NCBI RefSeq assembly: GCF_024206475.1
Contig: NZ_JAMBPR010000013.1
Coordinates: 62,001-126,000 of the forward strand
DNA: 64,000 nucleotides
DNA from: Paraburkholderia sp. CNPSo 3274
GTDB taxonomy: Bacteria > Pseudomonadota > Gammaproteobacteria > Burkholderiales > Burkholderiaceae
Direction of reading: 5' to 3'
In this document: positions 9,945 to 17,720 of the stretch, in pieces
Numbering within the stretch: the stretch's first letter is position 1
Layout of the letters: each line of letters begins with the position of its first letter
Notes under the pieces: generated by a model
What the model was told of the DNA's origin: nothing
Seen by the model: only the letters and a program-made list of their open reading frames with translations
Database searches by the model: none
Translations under genes and position numbers: made by a program

Positions 9945-11510
9945 TCAATGCGCAGCAGAAGCCGCTGCACCCGCGTCCGCACCGCCGGCACGCTCGGGCC
10001 GCGTGATCCAGATGAGTGCGATCAGCACGATGAAGATCATCGAGGAAATCCAGAACAGGTCGTTCACGCCGAGTTGCGCGGCCTGCTGCGAGAGCATCCG
10101 GTCGAAGAGCCCGTGCGCCTGGGAAGGATCGAGACCCGCGCCCTGGAACTGCTGCATCGACTGGTTGAAGACCGGGTTGGTCGGCGTGGCCACTTCGTTC
10201 AGGCGCGCGTGGTGAAACGTCGTGCGGTGATCCCACGCCGTCTCGAAGATCGAGGTGCCGATACCGCCGCACATGATCCGCACGAAGTTCGACAGGCCGG
10301 ACGCCGCAGGGATACGGCTGCCCGGCAGCCCCGAAAGCGTGATGGACACGAGTGGAATGAACAGACCCGCCATGCCGATGCCCTGGATGAGCGTAGGCAG
10401 CGTAAGCGCCCACGTGTCGACGCCCGTCGTGTATTGCGAGCGCATCCAGAAGCATAGTGCGAACACGATGAAGGCTGTCGTCGCGATATAGCGCGGGTCG
10501 GTGCGCGGCAAGATCTTGCCCGTGATCGGCGAGAGCAGGATGGCAAAGAAGCCCACGGGCGCCATCACGAGGCCTGCGTCCGTTGCGGTGTAGCCCAGCG
10601 TGGTTTGCAGCCACAGCGGCAGCAGCACGAGATTGCCGAAGTACAGCCCGTAGCCCACCGAGAGCGCGATCGTACCGCCCGTGAAATTGCGCCGCGCGAA
10701 CAGCGACAGATCGACAACCGGGTGAGTGGCGGTCAGCTCCCACACCACGAAGAACGCGAATGCGATCACGGCGGTGAGCGCGAGCACGACGACCGTGGTG
10801 GACGAGAACCAGTCGAGGTCCTTGCCCTTGTCGAGCATCACCTGCAGCGAGCCCACCCAGATGATGAGGAGCGCAAGGCCCACGCCGTCGATCGGCGCCT
10901 TCTTCACGACCGAATCGCGATTGCGGAAGATCGCCCACGTGGCGAGCGCTGCGATGATGCCAACGGGGATGTTCACGTAGAAGATCCACGGCCACGAGAT
11001 ATTGTCGGAGATCCAGCCGCCAAGAATCGGGCCGGCTACCGGCGCGATCAGTGTGGTCATCGACCACATCGAGAGCGCCATGGGCGCCTTCGCGCGCGGA
11101 TAGCTCGCAAGCAGCAGCGTTTGCGAAAGCGGGATCATCGGGCCGGCCACGGCGCCTTGCAGCACGCGCGAGGCGAGCAGGATGGGCAGCGTGGGCGCGA
11201 GGCCGCACATCCACGACGAGATCACGAACAGGATGATCGACGCCATGAAGAGGCGCACCTGGCCGATGCGGTCAGTGAGCCAGCCCGTGAGCGGCACCGA
11301 AATCGCGTTGGCCACCGCGAACGAGGTGATGACCCACGTGCCCTGGTCCGACGACACGCCGAGGTCGCCCGAGATCGACGGGATCGACACGTTCGCGATC
11401 GAGGTGTCGAGCACGTTCATGAACACCGCGAGCGACACCGCGATAGTGCCGATCACGAGTTGCGCGCCCTGTAGCGGCGGATGCGCGACGGGTTGTTGTG
11501 CTGCTGCCAT
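9945..11510 (-). CDS. emrB: DHA2-family MFS multidrug transporter, EmrB type
   Basis: A 14-helix drug/H+ antiporter of the inner membrane, the pump of a tripartite EmrAB-TolC-like system. I start it at the ATG whose complement ends at 11510 (MAAAQQPVAH, 521 residues) because AAAGGA lies just upstream; a longer frame exists but lacks a site. Clear features: NVLDTSIANVSIPSISGDLG in helix 1 (DHA2 signature), WVITSFAVANAISVPLTGWL, GWLTDRIGQVRLF loop (motif A), and PVAGPILGGWISD (motif C). The gene ends a marR-nodT-emrA-emrB operon transcribed leftwards, 110 bp after emrA. Confidence 0.93.
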   Translation of the reverse strand: MAAAQQPVAHPPLQGAQLVIGTIAVSLAVFMNVLDTSIANVSIPSISGDLGVSSDQGTWVITSFAVANAISVPLTGWLTDRIGQVRLFMASIILFVISSWMCGLAPTLPILLASRVLQGAVAGPMIPLSQTLLLASYPRAKAPMALSMWSMTTLIAPVAGPILGGWISDNISWPWIFYVNIPVGIIAALATWAIFRNRDSVVKKAPIDGVGLALLIIWVGSLQVMLDKGKDLDWFSSTTVVVLALTAVIAFAFFVVWELTATHPVVDLSLFARRNFTGGTIALSVGYGLYFGNLVLLPLWLQTTLGYTATDAGLVMAPVGFFAILLSPITGKILPRTDPRYIATTAFIVFALCFWMRSQYTTGVDTWALTLPTLIQGIGMAGLFIPLVSITLSGLPGSRIPAASGLSNFVRIMCGGIGTSIFETAWDHRTTFHHARLNEVATPTNPVFNQSMQQFQGAGLDPSQAHGLFDRMLSQQAAQLGVNDLFWISSMIFIVLIALIWITRPERAGGADAGAAASAAH

Positions 11511-11620
11511 TGCGTCCTTTCTTGTTGACCTGTTCGAGGCAACACGAAGCAAAGCGGCGCGGGCTGAGGATCAGCCCGCGCCGGCGTTTGCGAGTGCTTT
11601 TATCAGGGCTTCGATCAGCC

Positions 11621-12886
11621 TTACGCGCCCGGCTTCGCCGCGTGAGCGGACGACACCTGCGCCCTGGCGGCTGCGTTGCCGGTCGCGCTGCTGGCGTTGT
11701 TAGCCGCCTTGTGCGCATTCGGACCGGCGTTTTCGGCGATGATGCGCGCGATTTCCGCGTCGGCTTCTGCGCCGTACTTGGCGAACACATCGGTCTCGTA
11801 GACGGTGTTCTGCGCATTGCCGAGCTGCGTGCCCGAATCGTTGCGGATGTTCACGTCCACCTGCATCGAGAGGCCGATACGCAGAGGGTGCTTCAGCAGG
11901 TCTTCCGGATCGAGCGAGATACGCACCGGCAGGCGCTGCACCACCTTGATCCAGTTACCCGTCGCGTTCTGCGCGGGCAGCAGCGAGAAGGCCGAGCCCG
12001 TGCCCGCCGAGAAGCCCACCACCTTGCCGTGATAGACGACCGACGAGCCATACACGTCGGCCGTCATCTCGACCGGCTGGCCGATGCGCATGTGCTTGAG
12101 CTGCACTTCCTTGAAGTTGGCGTCGATCCACAGCGAGTTCAGCGGCACCACCGACATGAGCGGATTGCCCGGCGAGACGCGCTGGCCCACCTGCACCGAG
12201 CGCTTGGCCACGTAGCCGGTAACCGGCGCGGGCAGCGTGTTGCGCGCATTCGCCAGATAGGCGTCGCGCACCTTGGCTGCGGCGGCCTCCACGTTCGGGT
12301 GATTGGCGATGGTCGTGTTCGCGGTCAGCGCGCGGTTCGCGGCGAGCTGCTGCTGTGCGGCTTCGAGCGCGGCTTCGGCGCTGCGCACGGCGTCGCGGGC
12401 GTGCGAGATCTCTTCCTGCGAGACGGCGCCCGTCTGCGCGACCTGCATGCGGCGGTGCAGGTCGTCTTGCGCACGCGAGAGGTCGGACTGACGCTGGGCG
12501 ACTTGCGCTTCGTACTGGCTGTCGTCGGCGAAGAGGCCGCGCACCTGGCGCACCGTCTGCGCGAGTTGCGCTTCAGTTTGCTCGAGCGAGACGCGCGCGT
12601 CGGCCGGGTCGAGCAGTACGAGCGGGTCGCCGACATTCACGGTTTGCGTGTCGTCCGCTTTCAATGCGATGACCGTGCCGGTAACCTGCGGCGTGATCTG
12701 CACGACGTTGCCGTTCACGTAGGCATCGTCCGTGCTTTCGGTAAAGCGCGCGACGAGGAAGTAGTAGAGGCCGTAGGCAACGGCTGCAATCACGATCACG
12801 AGGACAAGCAGCGTCATCATGCGCTTGCGCTTGCCGCTGTTCGCGTTCGGCTGCGGATTGGCCGCCGGCTGCTGGGGGGTGCTCAT
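11621..12886 (-). CDS. emrA: HlyD/EmrA-family membrane fusion protein
   Basis: Periplasmic adaptor linking the EmrB pump to the outer-membrane channel. 421 residues: short cytoplasmic Asn/Pro/Gln-rich start, one membrane segment (about 23-45, LLVLVIVIAAVAYGLYYFLV), split biotinyl-lipoyl-like domain (DAYVNGNVVQITPQVTGTV, about 54-72, and LPAPVTGYVAKRSVQVGQ, about 218-235), a coiled-coil hairpin between them, a beta-barrel region, and an unusual Ala/Asn-rich C-terminal tail of about 60 residues. It sits between the outer-membrane factor and the pump, with short gaps on both sides. Confidence 0.93.
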   Translation of the reverse strand: MSTPQQPAANPQPNANSGKRKRMMTLLVLVIVIAAVAYGLYYFLVARFTESTDDAYVNGNVVQITPQVTGTVIALKADDTQTVNVGDPLVLLDPADARVSLEQTEAQLAQTVRQVRGLFADDSQYEAQVAQRQSDLSRAQDDLHRRMQVAQTGAVSQEEISHARDAVRSAEAALEAAQQQLAANRALTANTTIANHPNVEAAAAKVRDAYLANARNTLPAPVTGYVAKRSVQVGQRVSPGNPLMSVVPLNSLWIDANFKEVQLKHMRIGQPVEMTADVYGSSVVYHGKVVGFSAGTGSAFSLLPAQNATGNWIKVVQRLPVRISLDPEDLLKHPLRIGLSMQVDVNIRNDSGTQLGNAQNTVYETDVFAKYGAEADAEIARIIAENAGPNAHKAANNASSATGNAAARAQVSSAHAAKPGA

Positions 12887-12951
12887 GGAAGGATCTCCGG
12901 ATGCTTGCGTGCTGTTCGTTCAGTTTTTGATGTTCGTGTGCTGCTCGGCGC

Positions 12952-14553
12952 TCAATTCGACGCAGGCGTAGCGTTGGCCGCGTTCGTCGCTGCCGCCGCG
13001 TTCTGCGGCGAGCGCGTACCGCGCCACGGGGCACCGTTCACGTCGCTCTGGCCCCGCGCTTCGCTGCCGACTTCGGCGGGCGGCGTGAGACCCGCGCCTT
13101 GCGCTTCAAAGCCGCCGCCAAGCGACTTGATGAGCGCCATCTGCTGGTCGCGGCGCTGCGCCTTCAGGTTCGACACCGTCTGCTCCGCGGCTAGGCGGTT
13201 CTGGTCGGCGTTGAGCACCTGAAGCTGCTCGGAGAGCCCCGCCTTGTAGCGGATCACCGCGAGCTGCCAGGCCTTGGTCGACGCGTCGAGCGCGCGATCG
13301 GCGTCCACGAGCTGCTTGTCCGCCGAGCGGATCGTCGATACGTTGGTCGCCACGTCCTGGAACGCGCCGATGAGCGTCTGGTTGTAGTTCGCCACGTCGA
13401 GCTCGAAGTCGGCGTAGCGGCCCTTCAACTGCGCACGCAACGCGCCCGCGTCGAAGAGCGGCAAATGCACGGCCGGCCCGATGTTCGCCTGGCGGCTCGT
13501 GAAGTTCAGGAATTTGCCCCAGCCGAACGCGTCGAAGCCGAAGCCGGCCGCGAGGTTCACGTCGGGATAGAACTCGGCCTTGGCTTCCTTTACGTCGTGC
13601 ATCGCGGCTTCCACCTGCCAGCGCGCGGCGACGATGTCGGGGCGGCGCGCGAGCAGGTCGGCGGGCAGATTGTCAGGCAGGGCGACGTTGGCGACCGGGT
13701 TGAGCACCGGTTGCGCGATTTGCAGGCCACGGTCGGGGCCCTTGCCGAGCAGCGCGCCGAGCTGATAGCGCACGGATTCGATCTGGCCGTCGATCTGCGA
13801 GAGGTTCGCCTGGCTCGTCGCGATGTTGCCGTTCGCGGTCTGTTTCTCGACGTTGGTGTCGAGGCCCGCCACCACGCGGCCGTTCGTGATCGTGCCGATG
13901 GTCTTGCGGTTGTCGATCTCGTGCACGGCGATGTCGCGCAGCTCGTAGAGCTGGGCGAGCTGGTTGTACGTGCGCGCAACCGAAGAGGCGAGCGCGACGC
14001 GCGCCTGCTGCATGTCCGCCTCGGCGGCACGTTGTGCGGAAACGGCTTGCGCGAGGCGCTGGCGGTTCTTGCCCCAGAGGTCCAGATCCCACGAGGCGCT
14101 GGCGAGCACGTTGTTCTCGCTATACCACGTGCCGCCGTACGGGGGCGGAAAAAGGGCGTTGGCCGAGTACAGCTCGCGGGTCCATGAATAGCTCAGGTTG
14201 GCCTTCGGGAAGAGCGCCGAGCGCGAGGTTTCGATGTACGACGACGCCTTGGCAATGCGCGCCTGCGCTTGAGCGATGGTCGGGCTGCCTTCGAGCGCCT
14301 CATCGATCAGCTTCGGCAACTGCGGGTCGCCGAACTGGTTCGCCCAGTCGAGCGTGGGCCACTGGCCGCCTTGCGCCGGAATGCTCTGCGAGCTTTCGAA
14401 CTGTTGCGGCTGATCGATGGTCTTGTCGCTCTTGATGCCGATATAGTTCGCGCAACCCGCAAGGGCGAGCGCCGCGACCGCGGCGGCGACCGCCGCCCGG
14501 CAGGACTGTGCCCGCACGGCCGGAGCTGGCGCAAACTCGGTTTGGGATTTCAT
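12952..14553 (-). CDS. NodT-family outer-membrane efflux lipoprotein
   Basis: TolC/OprM-like channel of a resistance efflux system. A longer frame reaches 14646, but the ATG at 14553 (MKSQTEFAPAP) gives a normal lipoprotein signal with lipobox LAGC about 33 residues in and GAGACGAG upstream, so I chose it (533 residues). Two OEP repeats are visible, with YNQLAQLYELRD and ATNVSTIRSADKQL-type helices and the PDIVAARWQVEAA motif near the middle. A short Ala/Asn-rich tail follows. It lies between marR and emrA in the same operon and probably completes the EmrAB pump across the outer membrane. Confidence 0.92.
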   Translation of the reverse strand: MKSQTEFAPAPAVRAQSCRAAVAAAVAALALAGCANYIGIKSDKTIDQPQQFESSQSIPAQGGQWPTLDWANQFGDPQLPKLIDEALEGSPTIAQAQARIAKASSYIETSRSALFPKANLSYSWTRELYSANALFPPPYGGTWYSENNVLASASWDLDLWGKNRQRLAQAVSAQRAAEADMQQARVALASSVARTYNQLAQLYELRDIAVHEIDNRKTIGTITNGRVVAGLDTNVEKQTANGNIATSQANLSQIDGQIESVRYQLGALLGKGPDRGLQIAQPVLNPVANVALPDNLPADLLARRPDIVAARWQVEAAMHDVKEAKAEFYPDVNLAAGFGFDAFGWGKFLNFTSRQANIGPAVHLPLFDAGALRAQLKGRYADFELDVANYNQTLIGAFQDVATNVSTIRSADKQLVDADRALDASTKAWQLAVIRYKAGLSEQLQVLNADQNRLAAEQTVSNLKAQRRDQQMALIKSLGGGFEAQGAGLTPPAEVGSEARGQSDVNGAPWRGTRSPQNAAAATNAANATPASN

Positions 14554-14642
14554 TGCTCGTCTCGATGCGTGAGAGTGTGTGGTGATACTGGACGATGCAG
14601 TTATTTTCTTGTTCGGCGATTTCAAATTTGCTTGCCCCGTCA

Positions 14643-15146
14643 TCAATTCTCGGGCGGATTTGGGTTCGAACTCTGGCTAGCTTCGCAGCTATTCGAAAGA
14701 ATCCGCCTCAACATGCTCTTCAGGAAGCCGACTTCCTCAGGCGTAAATCCGGCAGAGACATGCTCCGTGACGCTGCGGAATATCGCCGGCATGCGCGCGG
14801 CGATGGCAAGGCCCTCGGGCGTGAGCGCGAGGCGTACCGCGCGGCGGTCTTCGGAACTGCGCACGCGCTTCAGGAGCCCGCGCTTCTCCAGCCGGTCGAC
14901 CAGGCGTGTGACGGCGCTCGCGTCGATGCCGTACTCGCGGGCGAGTTCGGCCGCGAGCAGACATTTGCCGCTCGCTACCATGAAGAGGATGCTGGCCTGC
15001 TGGCTCGTTACGCCGAGTTCGGCAACGGCGCGCTGGGTGACCATGTTCGACATGGTCGATTTCACCCGCGAGATCAGGTAGCCGACGCTCTCGCCGAGAT
15101 CGTAATCGCGGACTTCGGGCGGGGGCGTGGGAGTCGGATCCGTCAT
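14643..15146 (-). CDS. MarR-family transcriptional regulator of the efflux operon
   Basis: A dimeric winged-helix repressor, 167 residues. The recognition-helix region reads ELAREYGIDASAVTRLVDRL (about 85-105), followed by a wing with EDRRAVRLALTPEG, the usual MarR signature. It is the first gene of the leftward marR-nodT-emrA-emrB operon, with the next gene 89 bp downstream, so it probably autoregulates and represses the pump until a ligand binds, as EmrR does in E. coli (inference). A strong promoter lies about 40 bp upstream. Confidence 0.92.
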   Translation of the reverse strand: MTDPTPTPPPEVRDYDLGESVGYLISRVKSTMSNMVTQRAVAELGVTSQQASILFMVASGKCLLAAELAREYGIDASAVTRLVDRLEKRGLLKRVRSSEDRRAVRLALTPEGLAIAARMPAIFRSVTEHVSAGFTPEEVGFLKSMLRRILSNSCEASQSSNPNPPEN

Positions 15147-15182
15147 GATTCTGCTGCGAGTGCAATGGTTGACCAGGCAGGG

Positions 15183-15211
15183 ATTATAGGGGCGGTTAGT
15201 TGACGCGGCAA
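15183..15211 (-). promoter_or_regulatory. Promoter of the marR efflux operon
   Basis: On the minus strand TTGCCG (15206-15211) and TATAAT (15183-15188) are 17 bp apart, with the marR start about 37 bp further on. The spacer contains GTCAACTAAC, a possible operator half-site. Confidence 0.7.
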
Positions 15212-15401
15212 GGTTTATTCTGCCTTTGCCGAGAAACCTTTGCAGGACAGGGGCTTAATCCGGCCCCGCGGGCATGGGACAATGCGGCATGAGCGGCGCG
15301 CCGGTGCGCCCATCGGATCTTGCCCGCGTTGCGCGATTGCGACGCCGGCCACCCCAATCCAGGGTGCTCCCCGATATGCGCAAGATCAATTCATCTGCGC
15401 G

Positions 15402-15410
15402 TGCTATAAT
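15402..15410 (+). promoter_or_regulatory. Extended -10 promoter of typA
   Basis: TGCTATAAT is a consensus extended -10 element; no good -35 is seen at 17 bp. It lies about 145 bp before the typA start. Together with the marR promoter it explains the 408-bp gap 15147-15554, in which I see no gene. Confidence 0.6.
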
Positions 15411-15554
15411 TTCAGGTTCCCAAAAGTGCGTCATCGCAGCGATGCTGAATTGACCCGCCGGCAGTAGTCCGGGTGGATCGAAGCGGCGGCCGCGCGCCCT
15501 CGCCGGGCCTGCCAGCAGGGCATGCGCGGCGCACTCAACTGTACCCAGGTTCCT

Positions 15555-17381
15555 ATGTCCCGCGCTCTTCGCAACATCGCCATCATTGCCCACGTCGACC
15601 ACGGCAAGACCACGCTCGTCGACCAACTGCTGCGCCAGTCCGGCACCTTCCGCGACAACCAGCAGATCGCCGAACGCGTCATGGACTCGAACGACATCGA
15701 AAAAGAGCGCGGGATCACGATTCTCGCCAAGAACTGCGCGGTCGAGTACGAAGGCACCCACATCAACATCGTCGACACCCCGGGCCACGCCGACTTCGGC
15801 GGCGAAGTGGAGCGCGTGCTCTCGATGGTCGACTCGGTGCTGCTGCTCGTCGACGCCGTGGAAGGCCCGATGCCGCAAACGCGCTTCGTCACGAAGAAGG
15901 CGCTCGCGCTCGGCCTGAAGCCGATCGTCGTCGTCAACAAGATCGACCGTCCGGGCGCCCGTATCGACTGGGTGATCAACCAGACCTTCGACCTGTTCGA
16001 CAAGCTCGGCGCGACCGAAGAGCAGCTCGACTTCCCGGTCGTGTACGCCTCGGGCCTGAACGGCTACGCGTCGCTCACCGACGACGCGCGCGAAGGCGAC
16101 ATGCGGCCCCTGTTCGAGGCGATCCTCGAACACGTGCCGGTGCGCGACGCCGACCCGGAAGGTCCGCTTCAGCTGCAGATCACGTCGCTCGACTACTCGA
16201 CCTACGTCGGCCGTATCGGCGTGGGCCGTATCAAGCGCGGCCGCATCAAGCCGGGTCAGCCGGTGGCGCTGCGCTTCGGTCCGGACGGCGAGGTGATGAA
16301 CCGCAAGATCAACCAGGTGCTGTCGTTCAGCGGCCTCGAGCGCGTGCAGGTCGAATCGGCTGAAGCCGGCGACATCGTGCTGATCAACGGCATCGAAGAC
16401 ATCGGCATTGGCGCGACGATCTGCGCGGTCGACACCCCCGAAGCACTGCCGATGATCACGGTGGACGAGCCGACGCTCACGATGAACTTCCTCGTGAACT
16501 CGTCGCCGCTCGCAGGCCGCGAAGGCAAGTTCGTGACGAGCCGCCAGATCCGCGACCGTCTCACGAAGGAGCTGAACCACAACGTCGCGCTGCGCGTGAA
16601 GGACACCGGCGACGAAACCACGTTTGAAGTGTCGGGCCGTGGCGAACTGCACCTCACGATCCTGATCGAAAACATGCGCCGCGAAGGCTACGAGCTGGCC
16701 GTGTCGCGTCCGCGCGTGGTGCTGCACGAAGTCGACGGCGTGAAGCAGGAGCCGTACGAAATGCTGACCGTGGACGTCGAAGACGGCCACCAGGGCGGCG
16801 TGATGGAAGAGCTGGGTCGCCGCAAGGGCGAAATGCTCGACATGGCGTCGGACAGCCGCGGCCGCACGCGTCTTGAGTACCGCATTCCGGCCCGCGGCCT
16901 GATCGGCTTCCAGGGCGAGTTCATGACGCTCACGCGCGGCACGGGTCTCATGAGCCACGTGTTCGACGCCTACGGCCCGATCAAGGAAGGCACGCTCGGC
17001 GAGCGCCGCAACGGCGTGCTGATCTCGCAGGACGACGGCGCCGCTGTCGCCTACGCGCTGTGGAAGCTGCAGGACCGCGGCCGCATGTTCGTGAAGCCGG
17101 GCGACGCGCTGTACGAAGGCATGATCATCGGTATCCACAGCCGCGACAACGACCTCGTCGTGAACCCGATCAAGGGCAAGCAGCTCACCAACGTGCGCGC
17201 CTCGGGCACCGACGAAGCCGTGCGCCTCGTGCCGCCGATCCAGATGTCGCTCGAATACGCAGTGGAATTCATCGACGACGACGAGCTCGTGGAAGTCACG
17301 CCGCAGTCGATCCGTCTGCGCAAGCGTCACCTGAAAGAGCACGAGCGTCGCCGCGCGAGCCGCGAAGGCGCTGCCGAGTAA
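15555..17381 (+). CDS. typA: Ribosome-associated translational GTPase TypA/BipA
   Basis: An EF-G/LepA-like GTPase needed for 50S assembly and growth under stress or cold. The conserved start [20 protein letters not shown] fixes the ATG at 15555 (608 residues, normal length); the longer open frame is rejected. G1 is HVDHGKTT (about 13-20), the effector loop holds [11 protein letters not shown]3 is [15 protein letters not shown] (about 75-90) and G4 is NKIDRPGAR. The C-terminal domain with the [19 protein letters not shown] region is intact. It is transcribed alone and ends in a strong terminator. Confidence 0.97.
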   Translation: MSRALRNIAIIAHVDHGKTTLVDQLLRQSGTFRDNQQIAERVMDSNDIEKERGITILAKNCAVEYEGTHINIVDTPGHADFGGEVERVLSMVDSVLLLVDAVEGPMPQTRFVTKKALALGLKPIVVVNKIDRPGARIDWVINQTFDLFDKLGATEEQLDFPVVYASGLNGYASLTDDAREGDMRPLFEAILEHVPVRDADPEGPLQLQITSLDYSTYVGRIGVGRIKRGRIKPGQPVALRFGPDGEVMNRKINQVLSFSGLERVQVESAEAGDIVLINGIEDIGIGATICAVDTPEALPMITVDEPTLTMNFLVNSSPLAGREGKFVTSRQIRDRLTKELNHNVALRVKDTGDETTFEVSGRGELHLTILIENMRREGYELAVSRPRVVLHEVDGVKQEPYEMLTVDVEDGHQGGVMEELGRRKGEMLDMASDSRGRTRLEYRIPARGLIGFQGEFMTLTRGTGLMSHVFDAYGPIKEGTLGERRNGVLISQDDGAAVAYALWKLQDRGRMFVKPGDALYEGMIIGIHSRDNDLVVNPIKGKQLTNVRASGTDEAVRLVPPIQMSLEYAVEFIDDDELVEVTPQSIRLRKRHLKEHERRRASREGAAE

Positions 17382-17431
17382 TTTGCAGTTTTATCGCTTT
17401 TTTCCGCACTGCAATGCATACAGACTCACAG

Positions 17432-17461
17432 AAAAGCCGCCGCTTGATGGGCGGCTTTTTT
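17432..17461 (+). terminator. Intrinsic terminator of typA
   Basis: AAAAGCCGCC (17432-17441) pairs with GGCGGCTTTT (17450-17459) around an 8-nt loop, followed by T residues. It lies 50 bp after typA. Confidence 0.9.
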
Positions 17462-17720
17462 GCGTCTGGCGGAGATTGCATTGCGGTGCGGGAAGAGAGC
17501 GTTGCGAATGCCGCAAGGGCCCATATAAAAAGGGTTCCCGGGTGGTGTTCGGTCGCATTGCATCCTGTGGAGAGATGCGCATATGCGCTATACTCCGCGG
17601 ATGCATGATTTAGGTCCTTCCAAGCAGACTTGATTCGCAATCCGCTAAACGGTCAGGCCGTGGCGCGGAAGGTTGAGTAACCCGCTATTTCTCGAGAAAC
17701 TCGAAGAAAGGTGAGCGTAA
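17462..17720 (+). promoter_or_regulatory. Gap before odhA with a probable -10 element
   Basis: No gene is seen in this 259-bp stretch. TATACT at 17589-17594 is a good -10 hexamer about 130 bp before odhA, but the -35 position is poor, so the promoter may need an activator. A GAAAGGTGAG ribosome-binding region lies just before odhA. Confidence 0.4.
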